Shown: piece by piece, positions 43,583 to 46,485 of the stretch
How positions within the stretch are numbered: position 1 is the first letter of the stretch
Layout of the letters: each line of letters opens with the position of its first letter
NCBI GenBank assembly: GCA_902533295.1
Contig: CACALG010000003.1
Span: 1-46,485, forward strand
Direction of reading: 5' to 3'
From: an uncultured marine group III euryarchaeote
GTDB taxonomy: Archaea > Thermoplasmatota > Poseidoniia > MGIII > CG-Epi1
Length of the DNA: 46,485 bases
Program-made: the position numbers and the translations under genes
The notes under the pieces: generated by a model
Database searches by the model: none
The model's input: only the letters and a program-made list of their open reading frames with translations
Told to the model about the DNA's origin: nothing

Positions 43583-44626
43583 TTACATCCCAACTTCAAA
43601 AAGCCAACTTTCGATACCACCTTGTAAATGACTTGCTGGTATCTCTTGTGATTCCAACCATGCTCTAGCAGCATTTGAACGAATTCCTAAATGGCAATAA
43701 AGTACTATATTACCAGTACGTGGAATATTGTCTACTCTCTGTGCAAAGACGTCCATAGGAATATGCATATCTGTAGCTTCAATCTTTACTTCCTCACGTT
43801 CTGCAGCCCCCCTTACATCAATTAGTATTGGAGGGTTATTGGAATCTAATCTTTCCTTTAATTCTGAAGCAGACATATGATCAGGTAATTTTTTTGGTAA
43901 TTCTTTAGCTTCTATAACTAAATCAGGGACTTCAACTTGCCTAATTGTTCCCTCTCGACTATCAAGAAAATAGAACGATGACTCCTTAATCCAACCAAGT
44001 GCTAATTGGACTGCTAACATTGCTTGATGCATACCTACCCAACCCACAAATGAACTGAGAACTCCTGTTGTAGAGCAATCTACTACTGATTCAGGTGATG
44101 GTGGTTTAGGATATAATGCCCTGTAATATCCACTACCTGGTAAGAAAACGCCAGTGTTGCCTTCATGAGCTCTTATTCCCCCATGAATAAGAGGTGTTTC
44201 TATAGCTTGACAAATGTCTGAAAGAATATAACGTGTATCTACATTATCTGTGCAATCTATTACAAAATCATGAGAACTAATTATAGTTAATGCATTTTCA
44301 TTGTTCAATACTCCTGGAAGTTCATTGATTACTGCATTTGGATTTATTTTACTCAATACTTCTTTTGCAACTTTAACTTTGTGCTTTCCAACATCTTTTT
44401 CAGAGTAGAGTGGTTGTCTTGACAAATTAGATAATTCAACTTTATCTGGATCCATTATAGTCAAATATCCAATACCTGAGCTAATCAAATAGTGGGCAAC
44501 AGGGCAACCAAGGCCCCCCATTCCAACGATAAGGACACCATGTTCTTGTAACTCTTCTTGGCCTGCCTCACCTACTTCTGGCAAAGTAATTTGGCGGGAA
44601 TATATTGTCCTTTCCTTATCGTTCAC
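43583..44626 (-). CDS. ThiF/MoeB-family adenylyltransferase fused to rhodanese
   Basis: E1-like enzyme that adenylates the C-terminal glycine of a ubiquitin-like sulfur carrier (MoaD/SAMP type), for thiolation or protein tagging. The ThiF domain (about 1-235) shows GMGGLG (35-40), the ATP-binding DPDKVELSNLSRQ (59-71), DCTDN (124-128) and the conserved C184 in VVDCSTTGVL. A rhodanese domain (about 250-345) ends the chain with active C311 in CHLGIRS. The CxxC zinc pairs of MoeB are missing: the usual first pair reads YYRA. The start is GTG 44626 with a TCTTATTT element 24 bases upstream. Confidence 0.9.
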   Translation of the reverse strand: MNDKERTIYSRQITLPEVGEAGQEELQEHGVLIVGMGGLGCPVAHYLISSGIGYLTIMDPDKVELSNLSRQPLYSEKDVGKHKVKVAKEVLSKINPNAVINELPGVLNNENALTIISSHDFVIDCTDNVDTRYILSDICQAIETPLIHGGIRAHEGNTGVFLPGSGYYRALYPKPPSPESVVDCSTTGVLSSFVGWVGMHQAMLAVQLALGWIKESSFYFLDSREGTIRQVEVPDLVIEAKELPKKLPDHMSASELKERLDSNNPPILIDVRGAAEREEVKIEATDMHIPMDVFAQRVDNIPRTGNIVLYCHLGIRSNAARAWLESQEIPASHLQGGIESWLFEVGM

Positions 44627-44645
44627 AATTAGTAGTTACTCCTGT

Positions 44646-44653
44646 AAATAAGA
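44646..44653 (-). promoter_or_regulatory. TATA element of the ThiF-rhodanese gene
   Basis: TCTTATTT on the minus strand, centred about 24 bases before GTG 44626. Confidence 0.45.
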
Positions 44654-44655
44654 AA

Positions 44656-45990
44656 TTAACCTATTTTCATTTTGTAGCGTGTTGATACTGCTATAGATAT
44701 CAAGAAAAATATCATTAATGGAGCATTAAGTAGTACTCGTTCATAGATAAATGCACCAAAAGTCCAACTATCAATCTCTCCACAACTATGGCCATCATAG
44801 TGTTCAAAGGGAGAATCAAAACAATGGGTTCCCTCTCTGAAAGCCCACCCATAATTGCCACCTGAAACTACAATATCAATTTCTTCCCACTTATCTTGGC
44901 CAACATCTCCAGTCCACAAATCTCCAGTTTCACTATCAAAACTAAACATCCAAGGATTTCTGAAACCATAAGCAAATATTTCTTCTTTGTATCCATCACT
45001 ATTTCCCACAAATGGATTATCTGAAGGAATAGTGTACGTATCTCCATCAACATCCAATCTAAGAATTGAACCCTTCAAAGTTTCTAAATTTTGTGCATGA
45101 TTAAATGCATCATTATACTTTCCACCATCTCCTAATCCAACATACAAATATCCATCAGGTCCAAAAGCAATATGTCCTCCGTTATGATTGACATATGGTT
45201 GATCTATTTCTAACAAAACAGTCTCAACACTTTCTACAAATTTAGAAAGACGCAATGTTGCTGCATCTGCCCCTAAACCTTTAACCGTGTAAGTAACAAA
45301 AAATTGGCCATTATCTTTGTAGTCTGGATGAAAGGCTAAACCAAGAAGGCCTTGTTCCCAATCTGCATTCTCTACTTGTTCAGTAATATCAAGCAGGATT
45401 TCAGTTGTATTACTACTCTCATCTATTATGTGAACTTTTCCAGCCTGCTCAATGCCAAATAAACGGTCAGAAGAATCTCCTGCATTATCAATTCCAATCA
45501 GCTGTTCAACCGATATATTTGGATTAAATTCCTCAATTATAATTTCATCTTCACTATTCTGATTAAATCCAAAGATTTTACCAGTAGTTCTATCCGAAAA
45601 ATATAGTTCACCAGCTTCTGATTCACCAAAAGCAGAGACGGATATACGTGAATTACCTGTTAGAGAAGTATTTGCCTTGCTATCATGAATCAAGGTATTA
45701 GTTTTCCCATCATCTGTAATTTCTAAAGCCCAGATTTTTCCCATAATAAAATCTGCATAGATATATTTTCCATAAAGTGAAGGAGCATTTTCTCCACGAT
45801 AAACAAAACCACCTGTAACTGAGCCATAACCACTCTCCGAATCATGCTCATAATCCCAAACGGGATTAATCAAATCTAAATCTGAACCTTCATCAACTCC
45901 TGATAGATTATCATAAAATCCATAAAGTGTTACTGAAATCAACAAGAAGAGAGTAACTGGTATTGCAGCGTTGACTTCACGTCCAATCAT
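44656..45990 (-). CDS. PQQ-type sugar (sorbosone/glucose) dehydrogenase-like beta propeller, rearranged order
   Basis: A 444-residue outward-facing protein with an N-terminal membrane segment (about 10-26) and a C-terminal one (about 415-437). The core (about 212-400) has LGLAFHPDY, NHNGGHIAFGPDGYLYVGLG, LKGSILRLDVDG, AYGFRNPWMFSFD, GDVGQDKWEEID and NYGWAFREGTHC. The blocks WDYEHD, GSVTGGFVYRG, YIYADFIMGKIWAL and SAFGESEAGELYFSD normally follow that core; here they come first (44-132). This looks like a circular permutation of the propeller. Redox activity and PQQ dependence are inferred only. A TTTAAATATC element sits about 25 bases upstream of ATG 45990. Confidence 0.8.
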   Translation of the reverse strand: MIGREVNAAIPVTLFLLISVTLYGFYDNLSGVDEGSDLDLINPVWDYEHDSESGYGSVTGGFVYRGENAPSLYGKYIYADFIMGKIWALEITDDGKTNTLIHDSKANTSLTGNSRISVSAFGESEAGELYFSDRTTGKIFGFNQNSEDEIIIEEFNPNISVEQLIGIDNAGDSSDRLFGIEQAGKVHIIDESSNTTEILLDITEQVENADWEQGLLGLAFHPDYKDNGQFFVTYTVKGLGADAATLRLSKFVESVETVLLEIDQPYVNHNGGHIAFGPDGYLYVGLGDGGKYNDAFNHAQNLETLKGSILRLDVDGDTYTIPSDNPFVGNSDGYKEEIFAYGFRNPWMFSFDSETGDLWTGDVGQDKWEEIDIVVSGGNYGWAFREGTHCFDSPFEHYDGHSCGEIDSWTFGAFIYERVLLNAPLMIFFLISIAVSTRYKMKIG

Positions 45991-46010
45991 TATTCATGTC
46001 TATCGAATCT

Positions 46011-46020
46011 GATATTTAAA
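46011..46020 (-). promoter_or_regulatory. TATA element of the sugar-dehydrogenase-like gene
   Basis: TTTAAATATC on the minus strand, about 25 bases before ATG 45990, between it and the helicase stop. Confidence 0.45.
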
Positions 46021-46026
46021 TTAGAC

Positions 46027-46485
46027 TCAATCCCAGAATCTTCGTGTTCTAGCATATGTTATTTCAGCCTCAATAATCGCTTTTACCAAATCTGAATCAT
46101 CTCCTAGTTGCTTTCTAAGAATTCTTCCAGCAGTGTCTGGTCCAATACCTCTGCCAGCAATAACCATTGCAGCTCTTGCACCATGTGACTTAGCTAATGA
46201 TGCGGATTTAGTTAATTTCTTGTTGTTGATTTCTTTGTCTACTTCCATAGGGTGCAAAATTGCTACCATTCGACTATTACATTGTGGACAAACAAGCTCA
46301 TGTTTTGTAATCGAATTTACCTTTCTTTTACGCTTGTTATTACATGAAAGACATCTCAAAGACAGATTTGTACGCATTAATCTTCTCTTTACTGCAATAA
46401 CAACAGAACTATCGGATTTAGGGGGTTTCAAATAATCTCGATAAGGATCTAAACCTGCATGACCATGAGGTGTTTTAGGAGATAA
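46027..46485 (-). CDS. Lhr-like helicase, C-terminal part (cut by window edge)
   Basis: The frame is open to the end of the window with no in-frame stop, so this is the tail of a longer gene; internal codons that look like starts should be ignored. The 152 visible residues contain a zinc ribbon with CLSC and CPQC, then the segment SLAKSHGARAAMVIAGRGIGPDTAGRIL and the end ITYARTRRFWD. These match the C-terminus of archaeal Lhr-type large helicases. The ATPase domains lie outside. Assignment is by the tail only. Confidence 0.75.
   Translation of the reverse strand, partial: LSPKTPHGHAGLDPYRDYLKPPKSDSSVVIAVKRRLMRTNLSLRCLSCNNKRKRKVNSITKHELVCPQCNSRMVAILHPMEVDKEINNKKLTKSASLAKSHGARAAMVIAGRGIGPDTAGRILRKQLGDDSDLVKAIIEAEITYARTRRFWD

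Noticed and set aside
46027-46431. Complete small zinc protein starting at 46431
   Set aside because: The codon there is TTG and the frame is open to the window end, with a helicase-type C-terminus; it is a truncated longer gene.
1-46485. Insertion sequences, integrases, phage genes, toxin-antitoxin or defence loci
   Set aside because: No transposase, integrase, terminal inverted repeats, restriction enzyme or toxin-like pair was recognised on either strand.

Overview
The window looks like a chromosomal segment of a planktonic euryarchaeon, most likely from the Marine Group II/III lineage (Candidatus Poseidoniia). The archaeal markers are DNA polymerase D large subunit, aIF1A, RIO1 kinase next to a Pno1/Dim2-like KH protein, the RNase P subunit Rpp21, an archaeal RNase P RNA, Trm5, an Lhr-type helicase and an archaeal CDIN1/TPD nuclease. 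The low GC, very short gaps, thrombospondin-3-like surface proteins, S8 protease with PKD domains, and fatty-acid/propionate enzymes fit that lineage. The group assignment is inference; the archaeal assignment is secure.

Layout. 1-1794 (-): trm5 (cut by the edge), gcvH, gcvT. 1865-3527 (+): aIF1A, RIO1, KH protein. 3602-4857 (+): a leader with one or two tiny ORFs, an RNase Z-like hydrolase and a QueD-like protein. 4854-7991 (-): large secreted subtilase. 8026-8098 (-): tRNA-Arg(GCG). 8175-8636 (+): purE. 8633-9594 (-): pcm and rnp4. 9647-10372 (+): membrane protein. 10373-12659 (-): P-loop kinase and methylmalonyl-CoA mutase. 12735-13031 (+): RNase P RNA, then a 42-residue ORF. 13220-18535 (-): lipoprotein metalloprotease, M23 peptidase, biotin ligase, DP2. 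18577-20563 (-): ABC-2-like permease and two small zinc proteins. 20595-25301 (-): acyl-CoA dehydrogenase and two UMF1-type MFS transporters. 25362-28276 (-): GMP synthase subunit A and transketolase. 28325-41637 (-): a 13.3 kb six-gene run. 41675-42763 (-): Xaa-Pro peptidase. 42812-43582 (+): TPD nuclease. 43583-45990 (-): ThiF-rhodanese protein and a rearranged PQQ-type sugar dehydrogenase. 46027-46485 (-): C-terminus of an Lhr-like helicase. No gene-free stretch exceeds 300 bases; the longest is 3528-3643.

The most interesting block is 28325-41637. A secreted protein of 13 calcium-binding-type repeats, a 2001-residue transglutaminase-like protein with about 13 Ig-like repeats and a DUF4129-like cytoplasmic tail, a DUF4350-like membrane protein, a MoxR ATPase, a DUF58 protein and a polytopic membrane protein are nearly all linked by overlaps. 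It resembles the bacterial and haloarchaeal MoxR-DUF58-transglutaminase systems, with a greatly enlarged outer-surface part. I infer a cell-surface assembly or crosslinking machine powered by a cytoplasmic AAA+ ATPase.

Genes at the head of transcription units usually have an AT-rich TATA-like element about 22-30 bases before the start codon, implying leaderless transcripts. Genes inside units are coupled by TAATG, TGATG, ATGA or TTGA overlaps, some with Shine-Dalgarno motifs. GTG and TTG starts are common.
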